Shown: piece by piece, positions 6,106 through 7,114 of the stretch
How positions within the stretch are numbered: position 1 is the first letter of the stretch
How the letters are laid out: every line of letters begins with the position of its first letter
DNA from: an uncultured Planctomycetaceae bacterium
GTDB lineage: Bacteria > Planctomycetota > Planctomycetia > Pirellulales > Lacipirellulaceae
DNA: 7,114 nucleotides
Reading direction: 5' to 3'
Assembly: GCA_937860165.1 (NCBI GenBank)
Contig: CALMBE010000447.1
Coordinates: 1-7,114 of the forward strand
Notes under the pieces: generated by a model
Seen by the model: the letters and a program-made list of their open reading frames with translations, nothing else
Database searches by the model: none
Told to the model about the DNA's origin: nothing
Program-made: the position numbers and the translations under genes

Positions 6106-6144
6106 AAAACTTGGTATAAACTAAGGTGGCAACCCCTGGGCGTT
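6106..6144 (-). repeat. Right terminal inverted repeat of the IS4 derivative
   Basis: Reverse complement of 5394-5432 with one mismatch (A at 6131). Similarity stops sharply at 5393 and 6145, which sets the outer boundary. Both repeats carry a frame reading KLGIN-stop inward to outward, so the intact parent's transposase probably ended in the left copy. Confidence 0.9.
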
Positions 6145-6179
6145 GGCGGATGGACTATGAAAGAGCACTTCTGTGCGGA

Positions 6180-7114
6180 TTAATACTCGCCGTCAGCGGG
6201 TTCAATCGAGGTTGCATCTCCCACTAAACCAGATTTTTTGTGGTTCGACGTCATCAATTGAGCATACACAAAGGGCTCAATTTGATCCGTAACAAAGGAG
6301 ACCTGCGAACCCGCAAACGCTACATTTACCCCACCAGGATGGAAGCTCGAGGCAATCCCTGGGCGAGGCAATGGATTCTCGCTTGTAGGAGAAATAGTCG
6401 GCGGGGTAGCCGGAAATGAAGGCGGTCCGTTGTCCATTTCCGCGAAGTTCGTATAGTTTGCAACTTCCTTGCTGCCATTTACGCGAGTACGAATGTCATT
6501 TGCCGCATCATCGGGCTGAACCCAAGTAAAGCCAAAGTGATAGTTTCGGTCCGGAGTCAAGTTGTAGTCGCTTGCCGGATAAGTCCAAAACAACGAAGCC
6601 AAGCTTTCGGAGAACATCATGGTCTTACTCGTGCCATCTCCCTTAGATTGGATATAGGCCATGCTCATTGAAGCAAATGGGGCCCGAGCAGGATTATCGC
6701 GTTTGTCTTCCACACTATCCCAAGAAACTCCCAGAGGCGGTGATTCTTGCAAGTCTTCAGTCCTTGTCTTGTCAAAGAACAGTCCATCCGCCGAATTCTC
6801 CCAAGAAAGTTTGGGATCAGCATTAAAGACGCGTTTCCAAGAATAGCGATAGCCTGCATTGCACACATACGACAGCAAGGGGTCTGTAGGATTCGTCGGG
6901 GGATTGCTCGGACAAATCAAGATTTCCAATTGAGGTGTCGCATCGGGATTGGGACCCGCGTCGGGTATCTGACCACTGCTATATTGTTCTCCCAATTGAA
7001 CTTGCTCGACATAGGGAAACAAAGTGACTACCCAACTTGCCCGACTCTGAAATTTGCTTTTCTTGATTCCCAGATTGTTGATGTAGCCAGGAAATTCTTG
7101 GATCGAAGTATCGC
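6180..7114 (-). CDS. DUF1559 pseudopilin-like protein, 5' end outside window
   Basis: The frame is open to the window edge (first full codon at 7112), so about 310 C-terminal residues are visible. The TTG at 7022 is internal and not the start. Upstream codons read GYINNLGIKKSKF and RASWVVTLFPYVEQ, which is typical conserved DUF1559 sequence. Members normally begin with a prepilin-type FTLVELLVVIAIIG methylation helix, which would lie outside the window. Visible landmarks are ILICPSNPP, LSYVCNAGYRYSWK, SKTMMFSESLAS and the C-terminal FHPGGVNVAFAGSQVSF, then VYAQLMTSN. The family's H-x9-DG motif is H-x9-GS here (His codon 6339-6341, Gly-Ser codons 6306-6311). These proteins are abundant in planctomycetes and are thought to be exported type II/IV pseudopilin-like surface proteins. 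Their function is unproven. The gene is convergent with the cyclophilin gene, with the IS4 derivative between them. Confidence 0.9.
   Translation of the reverse strand, partial: DTSIQEFPGYINNLGIKKSKFQSRASWVVTLFPYVEQVQLGEQYSSGQIPDAGPNPDATPQLEILICPSNPPTNPTDPLLSYVCNAGYRYSWKRVFNADPKLSWENSADGLFFDKTRTEDLQESPPLGVSWDSVEDKRDNPARAPFASMSMAYIQSKGDGTSKTMMFSESLASLFWTYPASDYNLTPDRNYHFGFTWVQPDDAANDIRTRVNGSKEVANYTNFAEMDNGPPSFPATPPTISPTSENPLPRPGIASSFHPGGVNVAFAGSQVSFVTDQIEPFVYAQLMTSNHKKSGLVGDATSIEPADGEY

Larger units (their letters stand above)
5394..6144. mobile_element. Miniature IS4-family derivative, transposase internally deleted
   Basis: A 751-bp element is bounded by 39-bp inverted repeats with a single mismatch. 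It contains an IS4-type transposase remnant that keeps parts of the catalytic core but lacks the N-terminus and the C-terminal catalytic glutamate region. Autonomous IS4 elements are usually about twice this length. It occupies almost the whole gap between two convergent genes (stops at 5368 and 6180) and disrupts neither. I find no convincing target-site duplication in the flanking bases. Only a functional transposase elsewhere in the genome could move it. Confidence 0.85.

Noticed and set aside
5537..6124. 195-codon plus-strand frame inside the IS derivative
   Set aside because: It is antisense to the recognisable transposase remnant and ends in the inverted repeat only because both repeats carry the same stop.
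6180..7022. TTG at 7022 as the start of the DUF1559 gene
   Set aside because: The frame continues open to the window edge with conserved family sequence upstream of 7022, so the gene is truncated by the window.

Overview
The window looks like chromosomal DNA of a planctomycete, most likely of the Pirellulales. The reasons are a DUF1559 pseudopilin-like protein, a secreted protein with a PEP-CTERM sorting tail, a Tyr/Cys-rich exported protein of a type I associate with this group, a lone winged-helix/AAA+ ATPase, generously spaced single-gene units, and weak Shine-Dalgarno and promoter signals. This assignment rests on recognising families, not on a database search.

Layout from left to right. 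Bases 1-571 hold no convincing gene. The first 180 bases are a run of hairpins, including a 62-bp nested palindrome at 94-155. At 572-1573 (+) lies an exported Tyr/Ser/Ala-repeat protein with five CxxC pairs. It converges on an AAA+ ATPase (1664-3163, -) across a strong two-way terminator (1595-1636). A 262-bp divergent intergenic region separates the ATPase from a formyltetrahydrofolate deformylase-like gene (purU, 3426-4280, +). The 230 bases after purU contain nested perfect inverted repeats that fold into one large branched structure (4292-4455). A secreted cyclophilin-like protein with a PEP-CTERM tail follows (4511-5368, +). Next is a 751-bp element with 39-bp terminal inverted repeats (5394-6144). 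It contains a doubly deleted IS4-family transposase, so it is a non-autonomous IS derivative. The window ends inside a DUF1559 gene (6180 to beyond 7114, -) whose 5' end is missing.

The genes do not form an obvious pathway or operon: each has its own orientation or its own leader. PurU would supply formate and tetrahydrofolate for one-carbon balance. Three products (Tyr/Cys-rich protein, cyclophilin/PEP-CTERM protein, DUF1559 protein) should be exported and belong to the cell envelope. The ATPase has no visible partner. I see no defence system, CRISPR array, tRNA or rRNA. The most unusual content is non-coding: the nested palindrome at the left edge, the branched structure after purU, and the miniature IS4 derivative sitting exactly between two convergent genes.
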